64,000 bases of DNA from JAOTVV01 sp041602035 (GTDB taxonomy: Bacteria; Gemmatimonadota; Gemmatimonadetes; Gemmatimonadales; GWC2-71-9): the NCBI GenBank assembly GCA_041602035.1, contig JBFIHA010000008.1:62001-126000 (forward strand). The letters are read 5' to 3'. The position numbers were made by a program, and so were the translations under genes. The notes under the pieces were generated by a model. The model was not told the origin of the DNA, searched no databases, and saw only the letters and a list, made by a program, of their open reading frames with translations. This document shows, piece by piece, positions 25,960-33,344 of the stretch. Position 1 is the first letter of the stretch, and each line of letters opens with the position of its first letter.

Positions 25960-26634
25960 ATGTCAATGATCAACTACGCCTCCCGCGAGATCAACTGCAA
26001 GCTCGTGTATTACGGGCCGGGTCTGGGCGGCAAGACCACGAATCTGGAGCACGTGTACTCCAAGGTCGCTCCGGAGACACGAGGGAAGATGGTGTCGCTT
26101 GCCACCGAGACTGAGCGGACGCTGTTTTTCGATTTCCTACCGGTCGACCTGGGAACGATTCGCGGCTTCAAGACGCGCTTCCACCTCTACACGGTGCCGG
26201 GCCAGGTGTACTACAATGCCTCGCGCAAGCTCATCTTGAAGGGCGTCGATGGCATCGTGTTCGTCGCCGACAGCCAGGTGGAGCGTATGGAGGCGAACGT
26301 CGAGTCGATGCAGAACCTGTACGACAACATGGCGGAGTACGGGTACGACCTCACGAAGATTCCGTTCGTCATCCAGTACAACAAGCGCGACCTCCCCAAC
26401 GCTGCACCCGTGCGGGAGCTCCAGGAGGAAGTGAATCCCGGTTGGGAAGTGACCGAGCCGAGCAAACAGAAACCCATGCCCGATCCGTGGCACGCCGGTG
26501 AGACGCTCATCGAGCAGCGGGACGGCCTCTGGGTCCAGCAGGCACCGTATTTCGAGTCGGTGGCGATAACCGGAGACGGTGTCTTCGACACGCTCAAGGC
26601 GGTCGCCAAGATGGTGCTCCGAACGTTGAGTTGA
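25960..26634 (+). CDS. mglA: MglA-like small GTPase with an insertion
   Basis: The 224-residue Ras-like GTPase matches MglA across SREINCKLVYYGPGLGGKTT (P-loop at 19-26), FLPVDLGTIRGFKTRFHLYT, the switch II TVPGQ (78-82), ASRKLILKGVDG, and NKRD (141-144) for guanine recognition. It ends AITGDGVFDTLKAVAKMVL. Between NKRD and the last motif lies an extra stretch of about 30 residues (about 162-193, Pro/Trp-rich) that is absent from the roughly 195-residue Myxococcus protein. MglA-GTP marks the leading pole in gliding cells and can act in polarity elsewhere. A GGGGGAGG lies about 12 bases before the ATG. Confidence 0.93.
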   Translation: MSMINYASREINCKLVYYGPGLGGKTTNLEHVYSKVAPETRGKMVSLATETERTLFFDFLPVDLGTIRGFKTRFHLYTVPGQVYYNASRKLILKGVDGIVFVADSQVERMEANVESMQNLYDNMAEYGYDLTKIPFVIQYNKRDLPNAAPVRELQEEVNPGWEVTEPSKQKPMPDPWHAGETLIEQRDGLWVQQAPYFESVAITGDGVFDTLKAVAKMVLRTLS

Positions 26635-26644
26635 GGGGTCCGCC

Positions 26645-27313
26645 GTGATTTGGACCCTGCCCAACATCCTCACCGTTGCGCGCATCGCGCTGGCACCGGT
26701 CGTCGCCCTCCTACCGTTCATCCGGGGGTACCTGCCCAAGCTCATCGCCTTTGTCGTGTTTCTCGCGGCGGCGATCAGCGACATCTACGACGGGCGCTTG
26801 GCGCGCGAGCGCGGTGAGATCACGGATCTCGGCAAGCTCCTCGACCCGCTCGCCGACAAGCTGCTCCTTGTGGCGACCCTGATCCCGATCTACTGGATCA
26901 CCCGCTATCCCATGCGGCAGTACGAGATTCCCTGGTGGGGCAACCTACCCCTGTGGGTGGCGCTGCTCCTGATCGGTCGAGAAGTCGTGATGACCGTGTT
27001 CCGGCAGGTCGCCAAGCGCCGCGGCGTCGTGATTGCGGCCGCCCAGGCCGGGAAGATCAAGACGATCGTCCAAGACGTGTTCATCGGCGCCACGATCCTC
27101 TGGTTTGCGTGGAAGGACATGCGCGTCGCGTTCGGATGGCAGGGCGGGTGGCTTGGCTCTTTCTGGGAGCAGTTCCACGGGGCCGTGGTGTCCATTACGC
27201 TCGGAGGCGCGGTCCTGCTCACCGCCTACTCGCTCGTGTTCTACGTGTATCGCTATCGAAAGCTGTTCCGCGGAACGTCGGGTGCGCAGCGCACGTCACA
27301 CGATGGAGCTTGA
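26645..27313 (+). CDS. pgsA: CDP-alcohol phosphatidyltransferase, likely phosphatidylglycerophosphate synthase
   Basis: The 222-residue membrane enzyme carries the complete CDP-alcohol transferase signature DG-x2-AR-x8-G-x3-D-x3-D in SDIYDGRLAR...GKLLDPLAD. The N-terminus IWTLPNILTVARIALAPV is typical of PgsA. It should make phosphatidylglycerophosphate from CDP-diacylglycerol and glycerol-3-phosphate. Several hydrophobic helices follow. The start is GTG. Its 3' end overlaps the cinA start by 11 bases, a common gene pair in bacteria. Confidence 0.9.
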   Translation: MIWTLPNILTVARIALAPVVALLPFIRGYLPKLIAFVVFLAAAISDIYDGRLARERGEITDLGKLLDPLADKLLLVATLIPIYWITRYPMRQYEIPWWGNLPLWVALLLIGREVVMTVFRQVAKRRGVVIAAAQAGKIKTIVQDVFIGATILWFAWKDMRVAFGWQGGWLGSFWEQFHGAVVSITLGGAVLLTAYSLVFYVYRYRKLFRGTSGAQRTSHDGA

Positions 27314-28559
27314 GATCGTCACGGTCGGCTCGGAGCTCCTCCTCGGTTTCACCCTCGACAGCAACGCCGCAGACATCGCCCGAGCCCTCGCGGCCGCTGG
27401 CGCCCGCGTGACCCGACGCGTGACGGTCGGGGACGACGAGCGGGCCATCCGCGATGCCGTGGCGGGCAGCTTGCGCCGCACGAAGCTCGTGGTGGTGACC
27501 GGCGGCCTGGGGCCCACGAACGACGACGTCACCAAGATGGCGGTGGCGAAGCTGTTTGGGGCGCCGCTCGAGGTGGACCGGGCGTATCTGGACGACCTCA
27601 AGCGCCGCTTCGCCCGCCTCGGGCGGGGCCCCATGCCCCAAAGCAACCGCTCGCAAGCGGAGGTCCCCCGTGGCGCCACCAAGATCCCAAACCCCCGCGG
27701 TACGGCCCCGGGCCTGGTGCTGCAGGGTCCGTTAGGCACGGTGGTCCTGTTGCCCGGGGTTCCCGGCGAGATGCGGCAGATGCTCACAAACCACGTCGTG
27801 CCCTTCATCGCGGCACGTCTGGCTCAGGAAGGCCACGCCGGGATACCGATGCAGAGCCAGACGCTCCGCACGACCGGCGTCACGGAATCGGGCCTGGCTG
27901 ACGTGTTGGCGGGTGCGGCGGGGCGGCTCGGCGCGGTCAGCGTAGCCTACCTTCCGGGATGGGAGGGGGTGGATCTTCGGCTCACGACCTGGGCGGCCAG
28001 TGGAGCGCCTGGGAGCGAACCGCTGGCGCAGGCCGCCGCGGTGCTCCGAGAAGCCCTTGGAGACCGCTACTATGGCGCAGACGAGACCGATCTCGCCGGC
28101 GTGGTGCTGGAGAACCTGCACGCGCGTGGCTGGCGCCTGGCCGTGGCGGAATCGTGCACCGGGGGCATGGTCGGGTCCCGACTGACCGCGATCCCAGGGG
28201 CTTCGAACGTGTTCCTTGGTGGCATCGTGGCCTACGCCGACCAGTCGAAGGTCCGGGATTTGGAGGTCCCGGTCCGCGTGCTGAGCGCCGAAGGGGCGGT
28301 CAGCGAGTCCGTGGCTGCGGCGATGGCGAAGGGTGTCGCGGAGCGGTTCCACGCCGAGGCGTCGATTGCTCTCACCGGCGTCGCCGGTCCCGGAGGAGGA
28401 ACCACGGCCAAGCCGGTCGGCACGGTGGTCATCGCGGCCCAGATCCCCGGGCGGTCGGTGGTGCGCACGCTGTGGGTCCCGGGGTCGCGCCAGGAAGTTC
28501 GACTCCGCAGTTCGCAGGCGGCGCTCGACGTCCTTCGGCGACTGCTCGCAGGCCCCTAG
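27303..28559 (+). CDS. cinA: CinA family nicotinamide-nucleotide amidohydrolase
   Basis: The 418-residue protein has the N-terminal molybdopterin-binding-like (COG1058) domain (MELEIVTVGSELLLGFTLDS, then VVVTGGLGPTNDDVTK) and the C-terminal PncC amidase domain (VAESCTGGMVGSRLTAIPG, ALTGVAGPGGGT). The PncC part deamidates NMN in pyridine nucleotide salvage, and the N-terminal part has ADP-ribose pyrophosphatase activity in some members. Both domains look complete. The ATG lies inside the end of pgsA in a different frame. Confidence 0.94.
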   Translation: MELEIVTVGSELLLGFTLDSNAADIARALAAAGARVTRRVTVGDDERAIRDAVAGSLRRTKLVVVTGGLGPTNDDVTKMAVAKLFGAPLEVDRAYLDDLKRRFARLGRGPMPQSNRSQAEVPRGATKIPNPRGTAPGLVLQGPLGTVVLLPGVPGEMRQMLTNHVVPFIAARLAQEGHAGIPMQSQTLRTTGVTESGLADVLAGAAGRLGAVSVAYLPGWEGVDLRLTTWAASGAPGSEPLAQAAAVLREALGDRYYGADETDLAGVVLENLHARGWRLAVAESCTGGMVGSRLTAIPGASNVFLGGIVAYADQSKVRDLEVPVRVLSAEGAVSESVAAAMAKGVAERFHAEASIALTGVAGPGGGTTAKPVGTVVIAAQIPGRSVVRTLWVPGSRQEVRLRSSQAALDVLRRLLAGP

Positions 28560-28585
28560 ACCCGATGTCGGAATGGCAGAAGCGC

Positions 28586-28616
28586 TTGGTACAGTTCTTG
28601 TCACCATTGCTATAAT
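28586..28616 (+). promoter_or_regulatory. Sigma-70-like promoter before grpE
   Basis: An exact TATAAT (28611-28616) sits in an AT-rich patch, with TTGGTA (28586-28591) 19 bases upstream as a possible -35. The predicted start falls about 30 bases before the grpE ATG. No CIRCE element was found. Confidence 0.5.
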
Positions 28617-28655
28617 TCACAGTTTGGGGACTGCCAGTCATTGATCGAGCGAGGC

Positions 28656-29312
28656 ATGAGCGGAAAACGAAGAAAGCCAGTGGACCATGATGAGGCGGCG
28701 GATCGGAAGGCCGCCGACGAAGCCAGCCCAGCGATGCACGGTGATCCGGGTGTTGCGGACGCAGTGCCCCCCACCGCGGAGGTGGAAGACGGGATCGGCG
28801 CAGCGGAGGCCGCCGAGGTGTCGGAGACGGTGGATCGGCTCACCGCGGAGCGTGACGAACTGAACGATCGCTACCTGCGCCTGGCCGCCGAATTCGACAA
28901 CTTCCGCAAGCGCGTCGCCCGTGAGCGCGCGGAGCTCAGACATCGGTCCCAGGCCGAACTCGCCCGCAAACTGCTCGAGGCTCTCGACGACCTTGGACGG
29001 GTCGTGGCACTCGAGACCACCACCACCACGGTTCACGACGTTATCAGCGGCGTGCACTTGGTGGAGCAGAAGCTGATGCAGGAACTGGAGCACGCGGGCC
29101 TTCAGCGCGTTGGCGCCGAAGGAGAGCCGTTTGATCCGAACGACCACGAGGCCGTGGCGACCCAGCCCGCCGCCGGCGACGAGGAAGCGGGCACCGTGGG
29201 CTCGGTGCTACAACCGGGGTACCGGTTTGGCGAAGTGCTGCTCCGTCCGGCGCGGGTGGTGGTGTGGGTCGAGGGGGAGCCGCCGGCCGAGGCGTCGACC
29301 GCGGGGGTGTAG
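28656..29312 (+). CDS. grpE: Nucleotide exchange factor GrpE
   Basis: The 218-residue cochaperone releases ADP from DnaK. The N-terminal 60 residues are charged and poorly conserved. A long coiled coil follows (about 55-110, ETVDRLTAERDELNDRYLRL), with the signature AEFDNFRKRVARERAE. The C-terminal beta domain contains GEPFDPNDHEAV and VLQPGYRFGEVLLRPARVVV. The ATG is chosen; an in-frame TTG 15 bases earlier is an alternative. A TATAAT box lies upstream and dnaJ follows after nine bases. dnaK is not in the window. Confidence 0.94.
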   Translation: MSGKRRKPVDHDEAADRKAADEASPAMHGDPGVADAVPPTAEVEDGIGAAEAAEVSETVDRLTAERDELNDRYLRLAAEFDNFRKRVARERAELRHRSQAELARKLLEALDDLGRVVALETTTTTVHDVISGVHLVEQKLMQELEHAGLQRVGAEGEPFDPNDHEAVATQPAAGDEEAGTVGSVLQPGYRFGEVLLRPARVVVWVEGEPPAEASTAGV

Positions 29313-29321
29313 GGGCGAGCC

Positions 29322-30410
29322 ATGCCGGCCGCTAAAGACTACTACCGCGTGCTGGGGGTCTCCGACAGCGCCTCCGAGGCCGAGATCAAGAAGGCCTACC
29401 GGCGGCTGGCCAAAAAATACCATCCCGATGCCAATCCCGATGACGCGTCCGCCGCCGAACGATTCAAGGAGGTTGGCGAGGCGTACGGGGTACTGAGTGA
29501 TCCGGCCCAACGCAAGAAGTACGACACCATGCGGAAGTACGGCGCGTTCGCGCCCGGCGGTGGCGGGTTTGCCCGCAGGTCGGGCGGTGGGTCCGTGCGA
29601 ATGGAAGACGTCGATTTTGGCGGGTTTCCCGGATTCGGGGGATTGGGAGATCTCTTTTCGTCCATCTTCGGCAAGGGCAAACGGGCGGCGGGCGTCGAGC
29701 CCATCGAAGTGTCGGCGGAGATCCCGTTTCGTACGGCGGCCCTGGGGGGCAAGGTCCCCGTTACGGTGGCCGTGACGGAGGCGTGTCCTGGTTGCGGCGG
29801 TACGGGAGCAGCCGCGGGGGCCAAGGTCGACGTGTGTCAGGAGTGCAAGGGGCGGGGCACCGTGACGTTCGGGCAGGGCGGGTTCGCGGTCACTCGGCCG
29901 TGTCCGGCGTGTCGCGGCCGCGGCAAGATCCCGAGCCAGGCGTGCGCTCGATGTACTGGATCGGGCGAAGTGGATGTGAATAAGCGGCTCCTCGTGACGG
30001 TGGCGCCCGGCACGGATTCCGGCCAGAAGGTGCGTCTCAAGGGGCAGGGACAGCGCAGCCCGGACGGAGGTCCTCCCGGCGACCTCATCGTCACGTTTCA
30101 GGTTGCGCCGGACCGGTTCTTCCGTCGGGAAGGGCTGGCCGTGCACTGTACGGTGCCGATCAACCTTGCCCAGGCGGCGCTCGGGACCAAGATCAAGGTG
30201 CGGACCATCGATGGCCGCCGAGTGGTCCTTACGGTTCCGCCGGGCACGCAGCCGGGACGGCGCTTTCGCATTCGCGGGCAGGGCATCGCGAAGGGGAGCA
30301 CCCGGGGGGATCAGATCGTTGAGGTCGCCGTGACGATCCCGGACGATCTCACGCCGGAGCAGGTGCAGGCGCTCCAGCAGTTTGCCGATTCGGCGGGGCT
30401 CAAGTATTGA
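29322..30410 (+). CDS. dnaJ: Chaperone DnaJ
   Basis: The 362-residue protein is a type I Hsp40. The J domain (about 5-70) has YYRVLGVSDSASEAEIKKAY and the HPD tripeptide in KKYHPDANPDD. A Gly/Phe-rich linker follows, then four zinc-finger repeats: CPGCGGTG, CQECKGRG, CPACRGRG and CARCTGSG. Two beta-barrel substrate domains complete the protein, with VPPGTQPGRRFRIRGQGI near the end. All functional elements are present. The gene is cotranscribed with grpE and converges on the lipoprotein gene six bases downstream. Confidence 0.96.
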   Translation: MPAAKDYYRVLGVSDSASEAEIKKAYRRLAKKYHPDANPDDASAAERFKEVGEAYGVLSDPAQRKKYDTMRKYGAFAPGGGGFARRSGGGSVRMEDVDFGGFPGFGGLGDLFSSIFGKGKRAAGVEPIEVSAEIPFRTAALGGKVPVTVAVTEACPGCGGTGAAAGAKVDVCQECKGRGTVTFGQGGFAVTRPCPACRGRGKIPSQACARCTGSGEVDVNKRLLVTVAPGTDSGQKVRLKGQGQRSPDGGPPGDLIVTFQVAPDRFFRREGLAVHCTVPINLAQAALGTKIKVRTIDGRRVVLTVPPGTQPGRRFRIRGQGIAKGSTRGDQIVEVAVTIPDDLTPEQVQALQQFADSAGLKY

Positions 30411-30416
30411 GCGGCG

Positions 30417-31223
30417 TCACCGCCGAAGCCAGTGGTCCACGCTATCGGGCACGATCTCGCCCAAGCGGGTCGCGAGGAACGTTGCCGCGGAGCCCGGCTC
30501 CGACCACCTGACCACTTCCCCAGTCGTTTGTGAGAGCGTGAAGCAGACGAACCGGCTGCGCGCCCCCCCCTCGCTTGCCAGCATGTGGATGCGACCCTGC
30601 GGGTCCACGGCGAGATCGCTCACGAACACCTCGTCGTGCCACTGCCAGGGGAGTCGCCAGCGGATGTTGCCGTTGGCGTTGTACAGCGTGATGTAGCGGT
30701 CGGGCACGGCGTGGATCACGCCACCCTGGGCCGCCACGAGGAGGCCCGTGCGGGTGGCGGGATCGAACAGGGCGAAGGTCAGCACGGAATCGCCCTGGAT
30801 GGCCACGAGGCGGGCGTTCTTGCCCTCCACCACGATTCGTCCGTCGGGGAGGACGGCGAATTGGTGCGGCGCCGTCGCCAGCGTGTCTACGCGCCGGCGA
30901 TCGACCACCTCCCACTGGGCGTCGAACGTGACGACCCAGGCCCCGCGATCGTCGACATCTGAGACGTACCACATGCCCCCAAGTTCCTGGACGTGATGGG
31001 GACTCCGGAGGCTTGCCCCACCACGGGTATACACGGCACCGGTTCGGCGGTCGCGGAGACTGATGGCGGATTGTCCCTGCCGAGTGATCGCCAACACCGA
31101 ATCGCCGCCGGCCGTCACCGCGCGACCGTCGACGAAGATGAGGTCCCCAGAATCACTCGGCGACCCGCACGCCATGGCCAGAGCCGTGACGAGCGGGCCG
31201 CCGAGCAGCAGCCTTCGGATCAT
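30417..31223 (-). CDS. Probable lipoprotein with beta-propeller repeats
   Basis: The 268-residue protein has an N-terminal signal with a likely lipobox ending ALAMAC (Cys19). The rest consists of repeated strands such as GGMWYVSDVDDRGAWVVTFD, RIVVEGKNARLVAIQGD and DLAVDPQGRIHMLAS, as in six-bladed NHL/SMP-30-like propellers. It resembles secreted 6-bladed propeller lipoproteins common in this kind of genome, whose ligands are unknown. Its ATG lies seven bases after the stop of the next upstream lipoprotein gene, so both are probably one operon. Confidence 0.7.
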   Translation of the reverse strand: MIRRLLLGGPLVTALAMACGSPSDSGDLIFVDGRAVTAGGDSVLAITRQGQSAISLRDRRTGAVYTRGGASLRSPHHVQELGGMWYVSDVDDRGAWVVTFDAQWEVVDRRRVDTLATAPHQFAVLPDGRIVVEGKNARLVAIQGDSVLTFALFDPATRTGLLVAAQGGVIHAVPDRYITLYNANGNIRWRLPWQWHDEVFVSDLAVDPQGRIHMLASEGGARSRFVCFTLSQTTGEVVRWSEPGSAATFLATRLGEIVPDSVDHWLRR

Positions 31224-31229
31224 CGATAC

Positions 31230-32306
31230 TCAGGCTCCGATACTCACCTGGAGCACAAGATACGCAGGAATCAGCAGGTCGTCGAACCCGTCGATTACCG
31301 CACCGATGCCCTCAAACAGCTCGCCGAGCGCCTGGACCTGCTCGGCGGAAAGGGGATTGTCCGCGCCGTCGGTGAACACCGGGTTCTCCGGTGTGCCGGA
31401 GATCTTTACCACGACGTCGCCACCGTAGACGACCGAGCCCGAAAGGCTTGTGGGTGTGGCCTGGACGGCCATCACGACCGAGTTCCCGCCATCATAGACG
31501 CTCAGCTCGAAGCTGCCCGTCTCCGACTGCGGATCGAGGCTGGCCGTCACGGTGAGGCCCACGTCCTTCGAGGGCACGTCGATGGCGTACGACAGATTAA
31601 ACCCATCCACCTGCGACCACGTGTGGGAGAGGGAGAAATCGACTCGGGTCGTCCCATCCGACAGGTAGCCGTCAGCCGAGAACGTCAGGCTGGTGGTGGT
31701 GACCACCGCGCTGGCCAAGTATTCCAGGTAGGTGATCCCGTTCACGACCACGATCGCACCCAGGCGATCGGCCGCCGGCGTGCCCTCGTCGGTCAGGTCG
31801 AGACGGCCGACCTGCGTGAGTGGCTCGACCGGCTGATGGAAGATGGGGTCGACCGCGTACAGGTTGATGCGAATACCGTTGGGCGGTGCGCCGGTGCTAT
31901 CCGGAGCGACCTCGTACTTCCCGGTCGTGGTGTTGTAGACCAGCGTCTTGCCCAGCAAGTCGGCCGGGAAGATGACTGCCGGTTCGGTCGGGCTCAGGAA
32001 CGGTGCGATCTGCGTGAGGAGCTGGAAGTTCTCCGGGATGGCCAGACCATTGGCGGCCGGCATGGCCGGCGCGGCCGGGGCGGCCCCGAAATCGGGCATG
32101 GCGGTGGCCAGCACCCCCATGGCCTCGATGGCTGGGTTGCCGTCGAATGGTCCCAGGGCCTCGGCGGCGGCCTGATTGGTCTGCACCGCGTCGAAATTGC
32201 CGGGCGACGCGGCGTCGCCGCAGGCACTCATGGTGATGGCGGTCACGACGAGCAGCGCGCTGGCGCCTGCGAGCCGACCATGCTGCGGTTGACGTGTGTT
32301 TCGCAT
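31230..32306 (-). CDS. Secreted lipoprotein, unknown function
   Basis: The 358-residue protein has a signal with lipobox TMSAC (Cys29), an Ala/Pro-rich segment (about 60-95), and a beta-rich body containing LLGKTLVYNTTTGKYEVAPD and a long region of Ser/Thr/Val strands. No family was recognised. The internal ATG is preferred because GGAG lies 8 bases upstream; an ATG 12 bases earlier is in frame. It is the first gene of a two-gene unit with the propeller lipoprotein and is divergent from the deacetylase-family gene. Confidence 0.7.
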   Translation of the reverse strand: MRNTRQPQHGRLAGASALLVVTAITMSACGDAASPGNFDAVQTNQAAAEALGPFDGNPAIEAMGVLATAMPDFGAAPAAPAMPAANGLAIPENFQLLTQIAPFLSPTEPAVIFPADLLGKTLVYNTTTGKYEVAPDSTGAPPNGIRINLYAVDPIFHQPVEPLTQVGRLDLTDEGTPAADRLGAIVVVNGITYLEYLASAVVTTTSLTFSADGYLSDGTTRVDFSLSHTWSQVDGFNLSYAIDVPSKDVGLTVTASLDPQSETGSFELSVYDGGNSVVMAVQATPTSLSGSVVYGGDVVVKISGTPENPVFTDGADNPLSAEQVQALGELFEGIGAVIDGFDDLLIPAYLVLQVSIGA

Positions 32307-32441
32307 GATGAACTCCATTCGTGGTCACTAGGGCGAACGTTGCCGCAGTGTAACCTTTGATCGGAGCGTTTCGCTGTGATGGGGTTCACGACGGGAGACC
32401 GATCCACATCACATCAGCCGGAAGCTCAACGGAGCACGACT

Positions 32442-33344
32442 ATGCGGGTCCACTACACCGATCGCTTCGAGGTGCCGCTCCCGCCGGGCCACCGCTTTCC
32501 CATGCTGAAGTATCGGCTATTGCGGGAGCGGCTACTGGCGGATCGTGTCGTGGAGATCGAGAGTCTCGTGGTCCCGCCCGCTGCCACCGATGGAGAGTTG
32601 ATCCGTGTCCACCGTCCGGACTACGTGGCGCGGGTGCGCCAGGGAACCCTGAGCCCAGCCGAAGTGCGACGACTAGGGTTTCCCTGGTCGCCCGGGCTCG
32701 TGGAGCGATCGTGCCGGTCGGTCGGCGGTACCCTGAGCGCGTGTCGAGCGGCCCTGGCCGATGGGGTGGCCGTGACCCTCGCTGGGGGGACGCATCACGC
32801 CTACCCCGATCGCGGCGAGGGGTACTGCGTCTTCAATGACGTCGCGGTGGCGATCCGCGTGCTCCAGGCCGAAGGACGAATCGGTCCGGTCCTCGTGATC
32901 GACTTGGACGTGCACCAAGGCAATGGAACGGCGGCGATCTTCCGGGAGGACCCGAGCGTGGTCATGCTGGACCTCTATGCCGTGGGCAACTACCCCTTTG
33001 CCAAGGAAGACGGTCGCCACGCGATTCCCCTCCCCGATGGCATGCCCGATGACGAGTACCTGCCGGTGTTGGAGGCAGCGCTGCGCGACGTACTACCGGC
33101 GGCTCGAGGGGATCTGGTTGTGTATGTGGCCGGGGCCGATCCGTACATCGACGATCAGTTGGGTCGCCTGGCGCTCAGCAAGGAGGGCCTCGCGGATCGG
33201 GATCGGCTGGTGTTCGACGCCTGCCGCTCGGCAGGCCTCCCCGTGGCCGTGACCATGGGCGGGGGATACGCGCGGCAGGTGGCTGACACGGTCGAGATCC
33301 ACGCCACCACGGTGCGGCTGGCGCCACGGGTCGTGGCGGGTTAG
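32442..33344 (+). CDS. Histone deacetylase family protein
   Basis: The 300-residue enzyme belongs to the arginase/deacetylase fold. The active site is clear: the histidine pair His118-His119 in GGTHHAYPDRGEGY, the zinc ligands Asp156 and His158 in DLDVHQGNGT, and the third ligand in AGADPYIDD. GGGY near the end supplies the catalytic tyrosine position. The short N-terminus (HYTDRFEVPLPPGHRFPMLK) places it with single-domain bacterial enzymes acting on small acetylated amines or proteins. GGAG lies 7 bases before the ATG; the frame is open 22 codons upstream. Its end overlaps the antiporter gene by four bases, tail to tail. Confidence 0.92.
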   Translation: MRVHYTDRFEVPLPPGHRFPMLKYRLLRERLLADRVVEIESLVVPPAATDGELIRVHRPDYVARVRQGTLSPAEVRRLGFPWSPGLVERSCRSVGGTLSACRAALADGVAVTLAGGTHHAYPDRGEGYCVFNDVAVAIRVLQAEGRIGPVLVIDLDVHQGNGTAAIFREDPSVVMLDLYAVGNYPFAKEDGRHAIPLPDGMPDDEYLPVLEAALRDVLPAARGDLVVYVAGADPYIDDQLGRLALSKEGLADRDRLVFDACRSAGLPVAVTMGGGYARQVADTVEIHATTVRLAPRVVAG

